22,996 bases of DNA from Betaproteobacteria bacterium (GCA_021414185.1 JAIOOZ010000110.1:1-22996), one strand, 5' to 3'; counted from the first letter of the stretch, positions 7,562 to 16,665 are shown. The notes: generated by a model not told the origin, from the sequence alone. A program made the numbers and translations.

Positions 7562-8842
7562 CTAATCTTCGGCGCGACGTGTGAGCTTGATGCCCAGTTG
7601 CTTCAGCTTGCGGTAAAGATGCGTGCGTTCGAGCCCGACGCTGTCGGCAACGCGGCTCATATTGCCGCCTTCTTTGGCGATGTGGTGCTCGAAATAAACG
7701 CGTTCAAACGAGTCGCGTGCTTCGCGCAGCGGCAAGTCGAGCGGCAGCCCCGTCGGCGCCGCGGCGGGCGACGCACCGAAAGTCGGCAACGCCTGGTTCA
7801 CGTCGCTGACGCCGATTTCTTCGCCGGCAGCCGTCAACGCCAGTGTGCGCACGACGCTTTCCAGCTGATTGAGATTGCCCGGCCAGTCGTAATTGCGCAG
7901 CGCATTCAACGCGGCAGTGCTGAAATGCCGCGGCGCCACCTCCTTGGCTTCGATGCTGCGCAGCAGGAACAGGTTAGCGAGGTCCGGCACGTCTTCGCGA
8001 TGCTGGCGCAGGCTCGGCACATTGACCGTTACCGCAGCGATCACGCTGTACAGCTTGGCGTCGAACCCACCTTGCGCGACGAGTTCCGGCAACGCGCGCG
8101 ACGTCGCGCAGATCAGCCGCGTATTGTATTTCTCGAGCTTGCCGATAATCAGCATCAGGCCTTTTTGTTCCACGCGGTTCAGGTCGGCGACTTCCGGCAG
8201 GAACAACGTGCCTTCGCGCGCCTGGTTCAGGAGATCCAGCGGTGCTTCAGCCAGCACCGCGAGATTTTCCGGTTCTACCCACGGCGCATTCGGTTTGCCG
8301 GGAAGCGGGTTGGGTTGGTGCACGAAACGTGCGCACAGTTCAACACCGCTGCCCGGCTCGGCGACCATCATCAGCGGCGACTTCAGGTTGGCGATGCGCT
8401 CCAGTCGCTGCTTGAGTTCAGTCACCACCGGCGCGCGGCCCAGCGTCGCCAGCATCAATGTCGGTTTTACCTGCTGCTCGCCGCGTTTTAGCGCGCGGCC
8501 GACCGTGGCCAGCAGTTTTTGCAGAGCGATCGGTTTTTCAAGGAAATCGAAAGCACCGATGCGCGTTGCTTCAACTGCGGTATCGATAGTGCCATGGCCC
8601 GACATCATGACGACCGGCATGGTGAGTAGTCCCGAGCTCGCCCACTCCCGCAACAGCGTAATGCCGTCGGTATCCGGCATCCAGATGTCGAGTAACACCA
8701 GGTCGGGACGGGCCTGCGCACGCTGCGCGCGCGCCTGACCGGCGTTTTCGGCGATACGCACCTGATAGCCTTCGTCGCGCAATATCTCCGACAGGAGTTC
8801 GCGGATTCCGATTTCGTCGTCGACTACCAGGATTTGCTGCAT
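7562..8842 (-). CDS. ntrX: NtrX-family response regulator with a degenerate AAA+ domain
   Basis: Cytoplasmic response regulator paired with the NtrY kinase encoded just upstream. Residues 1-115 form an intact receiver domain: acidic pair D8/D9, phospho-acceptor D52 in LLDIWMPD, S81 and K103. Residues about 135-350 align by layout with a sigma-54 activator AAA+ domain, but the Walker A position reads AEPGSGVE (no catalytic Lys), the Walker B position reads GTLFLPEV (Pro for Asp), and no GAFTGA loop is present. The later LRQHREDVPDLA and YDWPGNLNQLE are recognisable. A Fis-type helix-turn-helix lies at about 385-420 (NMSRVADSVGLERTHLYRKLKQLGI). It should bind DNA but probably neither hydrolyses ATP nor activates sigma-54. 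At 426 residues it is slightly shorter than canonical NtrC proteins. The gene starts 13 bp after ntrY ends. Confidence 0.92.
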   Translation of the reverse strand: MQQILVVDDEIGIRELLSEILRDEGYQVRIAENAGQARAQRAQARPDLVLLDIWMPDTDGITLLREWASSGLLTMPVVMMSGHGTIDTAVEATRIGAFDFLEKPIALQKLLATVGRALKRGEQQVKPTLMLATLGRAPVVTELKQRLERIANLKSPLMMVAEPGSGVELCARFVHQPNPLPGKPNAPWVEPENLAVLAEAPLDLLNQAREGTLFLPEVADLNRVEQKGLMLIIGKLEKYNTRLICATSRALPELVAQGGFDAKLYSVIAAVTVNVPSLRQHREDVPDLANLFLLRSIEAKEVAPRHFSTAALNALRNYDWPGNLNQLESVVRTLALTAAGEEIGVSDVNQALPTFGASPAAAPTGLPLDLPLREARDSFERVYFEHHIAKEGGNMSRVADSVGLERTHLYRKLKQLGIKLTRRAED

Positions 8843-8855
8843 AGCTCCGTTCCCG

Positions 8856-11057
8856 TTAAGCGCGCGCGGCGGCTTTGATGGCGGCCGTTTGCACGGCCAT
8901 GGCGGGGAAAGTCAGCGTGACCCGCGCGCCATGCGGTTCGATATTCGAAATCTCCACGCTGCCGCCGTGTTCTTCAATGATTTTTTTCACGATCACCAGA
9001 CCCAGGCCGGTGCCTTTCGGCTTGGTCGTCACGTAAGGTTCGAACACGCGCTGCATGAGCTCATGCGGAAAACCGCTGCCATTATCGGAGATCGTCATCC
9101 ACATGCCACCGGCCAGCGGCTCGGTGCGCAACACTATACGCGGGTTCGCCGCATCGGCGAGCGCATCTTCCGCGTTCTGCAGCAGGTTATGTATGACCTG
9201 GCGCAGCTGTGCGGGATCACCGACTATGCGCGGCAGGTTCGGCGCGAGTTCGACCGTGAGCCGCCCCGCGAGCGATTCATACAGCATCAGGACTTCGCGC
9301 ACCAGTTCGTTGAAATCGAGTTCCTGGCGGGTCGGTTCAGGCATGCGCGCGTACTGGCGAAACGCCTCGACCATGTTTTTGAGGGCGCTCACCTGATTGA
9401 CGATCGTTTGGGTCGACCGTTTGAGCATGTCGGCGTCGACAGCGCCCAGCTTGTCCGCGAGCTTGTGCTGCAGACGTTCCGCCGACAACTGGATAGGTGT
9501 CAGCGGATTGCGGATTTCGTGCGCCAAGCGCCGCGCGACTTCGGTCCACGCCGCGTCGCGCTGCGCCTGCAGCACGTGGGTTATGTCATCGAACACCACG
9601 ACATAGCCGGTGCCGCTGCCGGCGGGCAGGCGCGTGCCGCGCAAGAGCAGCATTTGATTGCCGCCTTTGCCGGCGCGCTCGATTTGCTTTGTCCACTCGT
9701 TGCCGGCTCCTGCGCGGAACGCCGCGTCGACATCGCCGGCAAGCTGCTGCAACGCCGGCACGCGTTCGTGCCAATGCGCGAGCTCGAGCCCGCTCAACTG
9801 TGCAAAATCGACGTCGAGGATCGCGGACGCGCTATGGTTGAAAGAACGCAGCCGCAACGACTCGTCGAACGCAAGCACACCGGCCGACAAATTGGCCAGT
9901 ATGCTTTGTACATAGGTGTGCGCTTCGGTGAGCTGCTCCTGGTTGAGCTCGGCGGTCGCGCGCGCTTCTGCCAGTTGCTGGCGCATCGCGTTAAACGATT
10001 GCGTCAGCACCCCGAGTTCATCGCTGCTGGCCACGGTTTCGCGCTGGCTGAAGTCGCCCTGCGCCACCGCGCGCGTGCCTTCGACCAGAAAACTGAGCGG
10101 CGCCGACAAGCGCTCGCTTAACACGAACGCGAGGGACAACGCCGTGAGGAGTGCCAGCAGTAATGTCAGCGTCAGCGTGATTCCATATAGCCGCTTCAAT
10201 CCCTGGCGCGCCAGCAACAGCTCCTGATATTCGCGCTGGCCGGTTTGCACGATCTCGGCGTCGAGTGCCAACTGTCGCGGCACGCGCTGCAGAAGTTGCA
10301 GGACACGCATGTCGTCGGCAAGGCTGATGGTATTGACCGGTATCAGCACGCGCAGGTAGAGACCGCGATCGGGAATCGCCTCGATTGCGCTGTAAACCTG
10401 CTGCTGGCGCAACTGGCGCATGACGTTCGGGCCCGGCACATCGGGCATCAGGCCGGTACGCTCGCTGCCGGAAAAAACCAGGACCTTTCCACGCGGCGTG
10501 AACAGGGTTGCTTCCTGCGCGCCGGCCTGCTCGCGCAACGTGTTGAGGGCGGCAATATGCTCGGCAGGCGGCCGCACCGCCAGCGAGGCCGCCATCGCGT
10601 CGGCTTTTTTGATCAGGTCCTTCAACAGATTGTCGAGCGTGGTGCGGCCGAGGTTGAGGCCGCCTTCGAGCGCTTTTTCGACACGCACGTCGAACCACGA
10701 TTCAATACTCCGCGCAACGAATTGCACTGATACACCGTACACCAGCGCGCCCGGCAACACCGCCACCAGCGCGAACAACAGCACCAGCCGCAAGGTCAGC
10801 TTGGCGCCGAACACGCCCGCCTTCAGTTTCTGGCGCAACGCATATAACTGGTAGCCGAGCAAAAAGGCTAGGCAAACCGCCAGCCCGCCGTTCAGCGCCA
10901 GCAACAACGGGTAGTGCTGGGCAAACAGCGCCGTATTGGCACTCGCCGTCGCCAGCAGGTACAGCGTCACCGCGCCGACTACCGCGCACACGATCAATAG
11001 ATACTTGACGGCGCCGCTGGTCAGCGCGAGGCGCAGGCCGGATATTTCACCCGTCAT
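8856..11057 (-). CDS. ntrY: NtrY-family sensor histidine kinase
   Basis: Membrane-bound kinase expected to phosphorylate the adjacent NtrX. I prefer the ATG at 11057, which overlaps the TGA of the DUF4390 gene as ATGA and has GGAG nine bases upstream; this gives 733 residues. A start at 11081 would add eight. Numbered from 11081, hydrophobic segments lie at about 25-45, 60-82, 95-118 and 300-321, with an extracytoplasmic sensor region at 119-299. A HAMP domain follows at 322-375, a PAS-like domain at 385-500, then the HisKA box ARRLAHEIRNPLTPIQ (H521). The ATPase domain shows the N box LLQNAEDAL, DNGSGFP (666-672) and the G2 box GTGLGL (690-695). All catalytic motifs look intact, in contrast to its partner's degenerate AAA+ domain. 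Family role: nitrogen/redox-related control in several proteobacteria; the signal here is unknown. Confidence 0.94.
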   Translation of the reverse strand: MTGEISGLRLALTSGAVKYLLIVCAVVGAVTLYLLATASANTALFAQHYPLLLALNGGLAVCLAFLLGYQLYALRQKLKAGVFGAKLTLRLVLLFALVAVLPGALVYGVSVQFVARSIESWFDVRVEKALEGGLNLGRTTLDNLLKDLIKKADAMAASLAVRPPAEHIAALNTLREQAGAQEATLFTPRGKVLVFSGSERTGLMPDVPGPNVMRQLRQQQVYSAIEAIPDRGLYLRVLIPVNTISLADDMRVLQLLQRVPRQLALDAEIVQTGQREYQELLLARQGLKRLYGITLTLTLLLALLTALSLAFVLSERLSAPLSFLVEGTRAVAQGDFSQRETVASSDELGVLTQSFNAMRQQLAEARATAELNQEQLTEAHTYVQSILANLSAGVLAFDESLRLRSFNHSASAILDVDFAQLSGLELAHWHERVPALQQLAGDVDAAFRAGAGNEWTKQIERAGKGGNQMLLLRGTRLPAGSGTGYVVVFDDITHVLQAQRDAAWTEVARRLAHEIRNPLTPIQLSAERLQHKLADKLGAVDADMLKRSTQTIVNQVSALKNMVEAFRQYARMPEPTRQELDFNELVREVLMLYESLAGRLTVELAPNLPRIVGDPAQLRQVIHNLLQNAEDALADAANPRIVLRTEPLAGGMWMTISDNGSGFPHELMQRVFEPYVTTKPKGTGLGLVIVKKIIEEHGGSVEISNIEPHGARVTLTFPAMAVQTAAIKAAARA

Positions 11058-11635
11058 GGCGTTACGCTCCAGCGATGCCACTCGGAACCGAAGTTCCAGT
11101 CGCGCGACGCCAGGGCATTCAGTTGAAATGGTTTGGGCAACTGCGATACATCGAGCCGCATGCGCACGGCGGCGGTGTAAGTACTGCCCTTGCTGAGGGT
11201 ACCGGGCTCGAGCACCTGGCGCCGGCGCACGCGCGACAGAAAATCGAGCGCTTCAGACAGCGAGCCGAAATTCTGGTACAGCGAGCCGACGCCGAGACGG
11301 TACTGGCGCGTCAGCGCGTTGTATGCCAGGCGGTACTGCTGCTGGGTGCTGAGGACTTTTTCATTCAGCCAGTACCAGCGCGGCCGGATGACCTCGAACT
11401 CGAGCAGAAAATACAGCGGCACGCCCTTGTTGAGCGCTTCCTCCAGCGTCGAATTGAGCACGATCTCAAAATCGGCTTCGAGGAAATAGCCTTCCTCGCC
11501 GGCGACCAGCGCCGCATTGCGGACATCGATGCCCTCCGCCTGCGCAGCCGCAAAGATGAAAAACGACAGCGCGCACGCAATGAGCGCGCCGAGCCGGCTA
11601 AATTTTTTGCAGCAACGCGTAAAAAAAGCCGTCAT
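11054..11635 (-). CDS. DUF4390 exported protein
   Basis: A 193-residue protein of the DUF4390 family (recognised from layout and the region around RPRWYWLNEKV); function not established. The N-terminus has basic residues, a hydrophobic core (LGALIACALSFFIFAAA) and an AQA-type cleavage site, so it is probably exported across the inner membrane. The rest reads as a beta-rich domain with no obvious catalytic motif. Its 5' end overlaps rsmB by 38 bp in another frame. Its 3' end overlaps ntrY by the 4-base ATGA, so its translation is probably coupled to both. The fixed position before ntrY suggests, but does not show, a link to NtrY sensing in the periplasm. Confidence 0.88.
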   Translation of the reverse strand: MTAFFTRCCKKFSRLGALIACALSFFIFAAAQAEGIDVRNAALVAGEEGYFLEADFEIVLNSTLEEALNKGVPLYFLLEFEVIRPRWYWLNEKVLSTQQQYRLAYNALTRQYRLGVGSLYQNFGSLSEALDFLSRVRRRQVLEPGTLSKGSTYTAAVRMRLDVSQLPKPFQLNALASRDWNFGSEWHRWSVTP

Positions 11636-12881
11636 GCTCGTGGTCTGGCAGCAACTGGCCGTCCGGTGTCCCGTCCAAGGTTTTCACTCCGCATAATGGC
11701 AGCAGCTTGGCATCCGAGTGCCTCGTCAGAAAATCGGCTACCTGCTGTGAGTTCTCTTCCTGGAAAATCGAGCACGTCGTATACAGCAATTTACCACCAC
11801 TGGCCAGCAATCGCCACAGACTATCGAGCATGCGCTGCTGCTGCGCCGCGAACTGCGCGACGTCGCTGGCGCGCCGCAACCATTTAATATCGGGATGGCG
11901 GCGCACCACACCCGACGCGCTGCACGGCACGTCGGCCAGGATGCGATCAAACGGTCGCTCATCCCACCATGCAACCGGGTTGCCCGCATCACCGGCAAGC
12001 ACGCTGGCCGCGAGACCCAGCCGCTGCAGATTCTGGCGCACGCGCTCGAGCCGCGTTGCATCGCTGTCGAGCGCCGTCAAATCGACATCCGCGATTTCGA
12101 GCAAATGCGTCGTCTTGCCGCCGGGCGCGGCGCAGGCGTCGAGCACGCGCATGCCCGGCTGAGCATCCAGCAAGGGTGCTGCATATTGCGCGGCAGCATC
12201 CTGCACCGACGCCAGCCCGTCGGCAAACCCGGGCAGACGTTCGACCGGCATTGCGCGAGAAAGCGTTGCGCCATCCACGCCGACCGCGGTTGCCGCAATA
12301 TCGTGCTGCGCGAGCAAAGCAATATAGTCGTCGCGTGTCGTGCGCCGCCGGTTCACGCGCAAGGTCAACGGCGGATGCAGATTGCCCGCCGCGAGTATGG
12401 CCGCGTAATGCAGCGGGTGCTGTTTGCGCAGCTTGTCTATCCACCAATGCGGATACGCATAACGTCCGCTGTCGGTCAGCGCTGCTTTGGCGAGCAACGC
12501 TTCGCGCTTGCGCAAAAAATTGCGCAATACCGCGTTGGTCAGTCCGGCGGCCTGCGGCTTGCCCAGAACCGCGGCGCAGCGCACCGCATGATCGACGACG
12601 GCGTAGGGCGCCGCACGCGTGTACTGCAATTGGTACAGTGCCACCAGCAGCAGCCAGCGCAGCGACTCGTCATGCACCGGCTTCGTGAGCAGTTGGGCAA
12701 GCACCGCGTCGAGCTGGATACCGAAGCGCAGCGTGCCGTAACACAGGTCTGTGATCGCGGAGCGCTGCTGCGCAGTCAATTGCGGGTGGCGCGGCCACAC
12801 GGCGGCGAGCGTGGCGTTGAGATTGCGGCCGCCGGCGACGGCCGCCACCGTAGTACAAGCAAGCCGCTGGGTATCTAGCAC
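11598..12881 (-). CDS. rsmB: 16S rRNA (cytosine-967-C5) methyltransferase
   Basis: Methylates C967 of 16S rRNA using S-adenosylmethionine. The 427-residue protein has an N-terminal NusB-like helical RNA-binding domain (about 1-135) and a Rossmann methyltransferase domain. The latter shows LDACAAPGGKTTHLLE (SAM motif I, 247-262), the PC motif DVPCSASGVVRRHPDIKW (C320) and the TC motif LLYTTCSIFQEEN (catalytic C370). The start is a GTG (12881-12879) 19 bp after htpX with no clear SD, so coupling to htpX is likely. The N-terminus MLDTQRLACTTVAAV fits family members. The 3' end overlaps the DUF4390 gene. Confidence 0.95.
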   Translation of the reverse strand: MLDTQRLACTTVAAVAGGRNLNATLAAVWPRHPQLTAQQRSAITDLCYGTLRFGIQLDAVLAQLLTKPVHDESLRWLLLVALYQLQYTRAAPYAVVDHAVRCAAVLGKPQAAGLTNAVLRNFLRKREALLAKAALTDSGRYAYPHWWIDKLRKQHPLHYAAILAAGNLHPPLTLRVNRRRTTRDDYIALLAQHDIAATAVGVDGATLSRAMPVERLPGFADGLASVQDAAAQYAAPLLDAQPGMRVLDACAAPGGKTTHLLEIADVDLTALDSDATRLERVRQNLQRLGLAASVLAGDAGNPVAWWDERPFDRILADVPCSASGVVRRHPDIKWLRRASDVAQFAAQQQRMLDSLWRLLASGGKLLYTTCSIFQEENSQQVADFLTRHSDAKLLPLCGVKTLDGTPDGQLLPDHEHDGFFYALLQKI

Positions 12882-12900
12882 GGCTTGCGCGCGGGCTGAA

Positions 12901-13740
12901 TCAGCGCGCCAGTGCCAGCAGGCGCGCGACGCGCTCCCGGGTCGCGGGATGGGTGCTGAACAGGCCCGCGATGCCGCCGGCGCTCAGCGGATTGATGATC
13001 ATCATCTGCGCCGTTTCCGGATGCTGCTCGGCCGGCGCCATCGGCAGACCCTGCGCATAGCGCTCGATTTTCTCGAGCGCGGACGCCAGTGCCTGCGGGT
13101 CGCCGGAAATTTCAGCGCCGCCGCTGTCCGCGCCGAATTCGCGAGCGCGCGAAATCGCGAACTGGATCAGCATCGCGGCAAACGGCGCCACGATCATCAC
13201 GATCAGCGCAACCACCGGGTTGGGACGATCGCCGTCGCGGCCGCCGAAAAACATACCAAAATGCGCGATCGCCGATATCGCACCCGCCATGGTCGCGGCG
13301 ATGGTGGAAGTCAGAATATCGCGATGTTTAACGTGCGCAAGTTCGTGCGCCATCACCCCGCGCAGTTCGCGCGCGGTGAGCAATTGCAGAATTCCCGTCG
13401 TTGCCGCCACCGCCGCATGCTCGGGATTGCGCCCGGTCGCAAACGCGTTGGGCTGCGCCTCATCGATCAGATAAACCTTGGGCATCGGCAAGCCGGCGCG
13501 CTGGGCCAGTTCGCGCACGGTTTCATAAAACTGCGGCGCGCTCGCCGCGTCGACTTCGCGCGCGCCGTACATGCGCAACACCATTTTGTCGGAAAACCAG
13601 TAGGCGAAAAAATTCATGCCACCACCCAGCACCAGGGCAAGCAGCATGCCTTGCGCGCCGCCGATTGCCGCGCCAACGACGCCGAACAGCGCCACGACTG
13701 CGGCCATCAACAACGAAGTTTTCAACCAGTTACCAAGCAT
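12901..13740 (-). CDS. htpX: Membrane metalloprotease HtpX (M48)
   Basis: Inner-membrane zinc endopeptidase of membrane-protein quality control. The 279-residue protein has N-terminal hydrophobic segments (about 7-28 and 31-48), the zinc site HELAHVKH (H132, E133, H136) and the third ligand region REFGADSGG (E201). Two further hydrophobic segments lie at about 144-166 and 174-197. The C-terminal FSTHPATRERVARL is typical. The ATG has AAGGA six bases upstream. It lies between fmt and rsmB on the same strand; the 62-bp gap to fmt contains nothing I can name. Confidence 0.96.
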   Translation of the reverse strand: MLGNWLKTSLLMAAVVALFGVVGAAIGGAQGMLLALVLGGGMNFFAYWFSDKMVLRMYGAREVDAASAPQFYETVRELAQRAGLPMPKVYLIDEAQPNAFATGRNPEHAAVAATTGILQLLTARELRGVMAHELAHVKHRDILTSTIAATMAGAISAIAHFGMFFGGRDGDRPNPVVALIVMIVAPFAAMLIQFAISRAREFGADSGGAEISGDPQALASALEKIERYAQGLPMAPAEQHPETAQMMIINPLSAGGIAGLFSTHPATRERVARLLALAR

Positions 13741-13802
13741 AAAGTTCCTTTCGCGGCCGGATGATATTCCGCCTCAGCAACATATGCACGATAGTCGGAA
13801 TT

Positions 13803-14720
13803 TCAAGTCCCCAGCCGCGCGCCGGGAACCAGTGTCGAACCACCGAGAAACGCCGCCGCGGCCAGCCGTTTTGCCCCGGCTTTTTGCAACTCGGTAATTT
13901 TGACTGCACCCTTGCCCGCAGCGACCACCAAACCGCTTGCGTCCGTTCTGGCGACGGTGCCCGGAGCGCCGGCGTCTTCGGCGAGCGGTTCTGCGCGCCA
14001 GACTTTAAGGGGCGTACCGTCCCATGCAGTCGCCGCACCAGGCGCCGGGTTGAAAGCGCGCACCTGGCGGCAGATATCGATGGCGCTTTTCGACCAATCT
14101 ATCGCCGCTTCGGACTTGGAAATTTTTGCAGCATACGTTGCGCTGCCGGCGTCCTGCGCGCGCGATGGCGGATTTTCGCGCAGCGCGCGCACGATACAAC
14201 GCGCGCCGATTTGCGCCAGCCTGTCGTGCAGGGTTTGCGCCGTATCGTCGTCGCCGATCGCAATGCTTTCCTCAAGCAGGATGGCGCCGGTGTCGAGGCC
14301 TGCGTCCATCTGCATGATGGTAATGCCCGTCTCGCTGTCGCCGGCGAGCAACGCGCGCTGTATCGGCGCAGCACCGCGCCAGCGCGGCAACAACGAGGCG
14401 TGAATATTCAGGCAACCGCGTGGCGGAATCGCGAGTACTGCCGCCGGCAATAGCAGTCCGTAGGCGGCAACTACCATGGCGTCCGCGCCGACGGCCCGTA
14501 ATTGCGCCTGGATTTCCGGCTCTTTCAGATTTACCGGCTGCGCCAGCGGCAATCGCAGCGATTCGGCGCTCACTTTGACTGCGCTGGAAAGCGTGCGCAG
14601 GCCACGGCCGGCGGGGCGATCGGGTTGGGTCAATACCAGGCCAACATCGAAGCCTGCAGCGACCAAAGCCTCGAGCGCGAACGCGGCAAACTGCGGAGTA
14701 CCGGCAAATATGAGCTTCAT
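13803..14720 (-). CDS. fmt: Methionyl-tRNA formyltransferase
   Basis: Formylates Met-tRNA(fMet) using 10-formyl-tetrahydrofolate. I chose the ATG at 14720 (MKLIFAGTPQFA), the canonical N-terminus, over an in-frame TTG at 14732; the protein is then 305 residues. The catalytic core is visible as NIHASLLPRWRGAAPIQ (N106, H108) and MDAGLDTGA (D144). The C-terminal domain covers about 205-305. It follows def in the usual def-fmt order, 73 bp apart; the gap includes an A8/T8 tract (14774-14781) without a hairpin. Confidence 0.96.
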   Translation of the reverse strand: MKLIFAGTPQFAAFALEALVAAGFDVGLVLTQPDRPAGRGLRTLSSAVKVSAESLRLPLAQPVNLKEPEIQAQLRAVGADAMVVAAYGLLLPAAVLAIPPRGCLNIHASLLPRWRGAAPIQRALLAGDSETGITIMQMDAGLDTGAILLEESIAIGDDDTAQTLHDRLAQIGARCIVRALRENPPSRAQDAGSATYAAKISKSEAAIDWSKSAIDICRQVRAFNPAPGAATAWDGTPLKVWRAEPLAEDAGAPGTVARTDASGLVVAAGKGAVKITELQKAGAKRLAAAAFLGGSTLVPGARLGT

Positions 14721-14793
14721 GGTTTGCCGCAAATTCTGCGGCGCGGCGGTGGCGCGACGCGCGATGACGATGCAAAAAAAACGCGGCTGAAGA

Positions 14794-15297
14794 TTACATC
14801 ACCTGCCGTTGTTGTTTCTTCAGCTTGGCCAGAATGCGCTGCTGTTTGAGCCGCGACAGGTAGTCGACGAACACCTTGCCTTCCAGATGATCCATTTCAT
14901 GCTGGATGCATACGGCAAGCAAGCCCTCGGCATCGAGCGTGAAACTATGGCCCCGGGCATCGAGCGCGCACACCGTGATGCGTTCGGCGCGTTTCACCTT
15001 TTCAAAAATCCCCGGCACCGAAAGACAGCCTTCCTCGCAAGTGGCGGTGCCGCTGCTGGCGATGATTTCCGGGTTGATGAATACCTGCAGTTGATCATGC
15101 GCTTCTGAAATGTCGATCACGATCACGCGGCGATGGTCATTCACCTGGGTAGCGGCCAACCCGACCCCCGGCGCCGCATACATGGTATCCGACATATCCT
15201 TGATTAATTTACGGATTTCGTCATTTACGACGCCGACCGGGGCGGCCACGGTGTAAAGCTTGGGATTGGGGTATTGCAGGATAGGCAGCAAAGCCAT
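14794..15297 (-). CDS. def: Peptide deformylase
   Basis: Removes the N-formyl group from new proteins. The 167-residue protein has the three family motifs: GVGLAATQV (44-52), EGCLSVPG (89-96, metal ligand C91) and QHEMDHLEG (132-140, metal ligands H133 and H137, catalytic E134). The length is standard. The start ATG (MALLPILQYPNPKL) matches family N-termini. It is the first gene of the minus-strand series running to ntrX, and is divergent from the LysM gene, with which it shares an A+T-rich promoter region. Confidence 0.97.
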   Translation of the reverse strand: MALLPILQYPNPKLYTVAAPVGVVNDEIRKLIKDMSDTMYAAPGVGLAATQVNDHRRVIVIDISEAHDQLQVFINPEIIASSGTATCEEGCLSVPGIFEKVKRAERITVCALDARGHSFTLDAEGLLAVCIQHEMDHLEGKVFVDYLSRLKQQRILAKLKKQQRQVM

Positions 15298-15417
15298 AAG
15301 TGTTGCTAATTTAACAAATTACGGGCACAATTTAAACTAATATCTAACGTATTGGGGCCGGTAGGTGCTATGGTGCCAAAAGTGCCAAAACATGCCGGTA
15401 AACGAGATGGGGGCGCG
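15298..15417. promoter_or_regulatory. Divergent promoter region between def and the LysM gene
   Basis: The stretch 15298-15353 is much more A+T-rich than its surroundings and lies between divergently transcribed genes, so promoters for both are expected here. For the plus strand a candidate is TTGCTA (15303-15308), a 17-bp spacer, then CACAAT (15326-15331). This is a moderate match only. No operator-like symmetric site stands out. The exact promoters are not determined. Confidence 0.4.
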
Positions 15418-16593
15418 ATGAACAAGCTGATTATATCGCTGATTATATTATGTAGTTGGGCTTCGGCGGCGCCCGCCGCCACCACCGCCGACCTCGCCGA
15501 AGGTGCGCCGGATCGCTACGTCGTCGTGCCTGGCGATACGCTGTGGACCATCTCCGGGCGCTTCCTCAAAGACCCGTGGAAATGGAACGATCTGTGGAAA
15601 ACCAACCGCGACCAGATCAGCAATCCCAACCGCATTTATCCGGGCGACGTCCTGATACTCGACAAGTCCGCCGAGGAAATGCGGTTGAAGCTTCTGCGCG
15701 CAGAGGTCGTCAGGGTTTCACCGCAAATCCGCAGCGAGCAACTGGCGCCTGAGCCCGTGCAGGTCATACCGACGGCCGATATCGAGCCGTTTCTCACCAA
15801 ACCTCTGGTGATTGCGCAAAATCAGCTGGCCAGCGCGCCGCGTATCGTTCGCACGCAGGAAAGCCGGGTCGCCGTCGGCGCCGGCGACATCGCTTATGCG
15901 AACGGCCTCACCAAGGAAAAAGGCGTCTATTGGCAGATCTTCAGGCCCGGCGAAGCGCTGCTAGATCCCGTCAGCAACGAGACGCTGGGTTACGTCGCGA
16001 ACTATCTCGGCGAGGCCAAGGTCAGCAAGCTCGGCGACATCAGCACGATAGAAATCGTCAGTTCCCCACAGGAAATCTACGCGGGCGATTATCTGCAGCC
16101 GTCGCCGCGCGAAGTCATCCTCGACGGTTTTACGCCGCATGCGCCCGTCAAGAAAGTCGATGCGCGCATTATTGCGCTCTACAATCAACTATACGAAGCG
16201 GGTCCGCGCGCGGTCATCACGTTGAATCGCGGAGCACGCGACGGTCTCGAAGCCGGGCACGTGCTGGCGATACACCGCAACCTCAACGCGCCGACATTTA
16301 CTTTGCGTGAAAGCCCGTTGTATGGCCGCGTCGGTATCATGTACGACGAGAAAAATCCAAAGACCAATTACGAAAGCCAGCCCATGGCGGGACGAGGTTC
16401 TCCGTTGTGGGGCCGTGTCGGTCCCGCGGGCGCGGACTTCAAGGATGACAAAACCAGCCTTCCCTCCGTGACACTGCCCGATGAGCGTTACGGTTTGCTG
16501 ATGGTCTTTCGCGTTTTCGACCGCGCTGCCTACGCACTGGTCATGAACGCGTCGCGGCCGGTCAACGTGCTCGACATCGTAACCAATCCCTGA
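15418..16593 (+). CDS. Secreted LysM-domain protein
   Basis: A 391-residue exported protein with one LysM domain, expected to bind peptidoglycan in the periplasm. I prefer the ATG at 15418 because it is followed at once by a signal peptide (MNKLIISLIILCSWASAAPA, cleavage around residue 21) and preceded by GGGGG; upstream in-frame TTG/ATG codons would bury the signal. The LysM domain is at about 33-82 (YVVVPGDTLWTISGRFL ... NRIYPGDVLIL). The remaining ~300 residues form an uncharacterised beta-rich region without a catalytic motif I can identify. Such genes commonly sit upstream of dprA in betaproteobacteria. The specific role is unknown. Confidence 0.92.
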   Translation: MNKLIISLIILCSWASAAPAATTADLAEGAPDRYVVVPGDTLWTISGRFLKDPWKWNDLWKTNRDQISNPNRIYPGDVLILDKSAEEMRLKLLRAEVVRVSPQIRSEQLAPEPVQVIPTADIEPFLTKPLVIAQNQLASAPRIVRTQESRVAVGAGDIAYANGLTKEKGVYWQIFRPGEALLDPVSNETLGYVANYLGEAKVSKLGDISTIEIVSSPQEIYAGDYLQPSPREVILDGFTPHAPVKKVDARIIALYNQLYEAGPRAVITLNRGARDGLEAGHVLAIHRNLNAPTFTLRESPLYGRVGIMYDEKNPKTNYESQPMAGRGSPLWGRVGPAGADFKDDKTSLPSVTLPDERYGLLMVFRVFDRAAYALVMNASRPVNVLDIVTNP

Positions 16594-16665
16594 CCGTCGC
16601 CGGCAGTTTCAAATCGCCGCTTTTCTTTGACCACCGGTTAGCGGCAAAACCGCCTCATATTCCGC

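Noticed and set aside
14774..14781. A8 tract (T8 on the transcribed strand) between def and fmt as an intrinsic terminator
   Set aside because: No stem-loop precedes the T-run, and def-fmt is normally co-transcribed.
16594..16665. Short GGTT/AACC and GCGG/CCGC pairings between the LysM gene and dprA as a terminator
   Set aside because: Stems are only 4 bp with no T-tract. This is not distinguishable from background.
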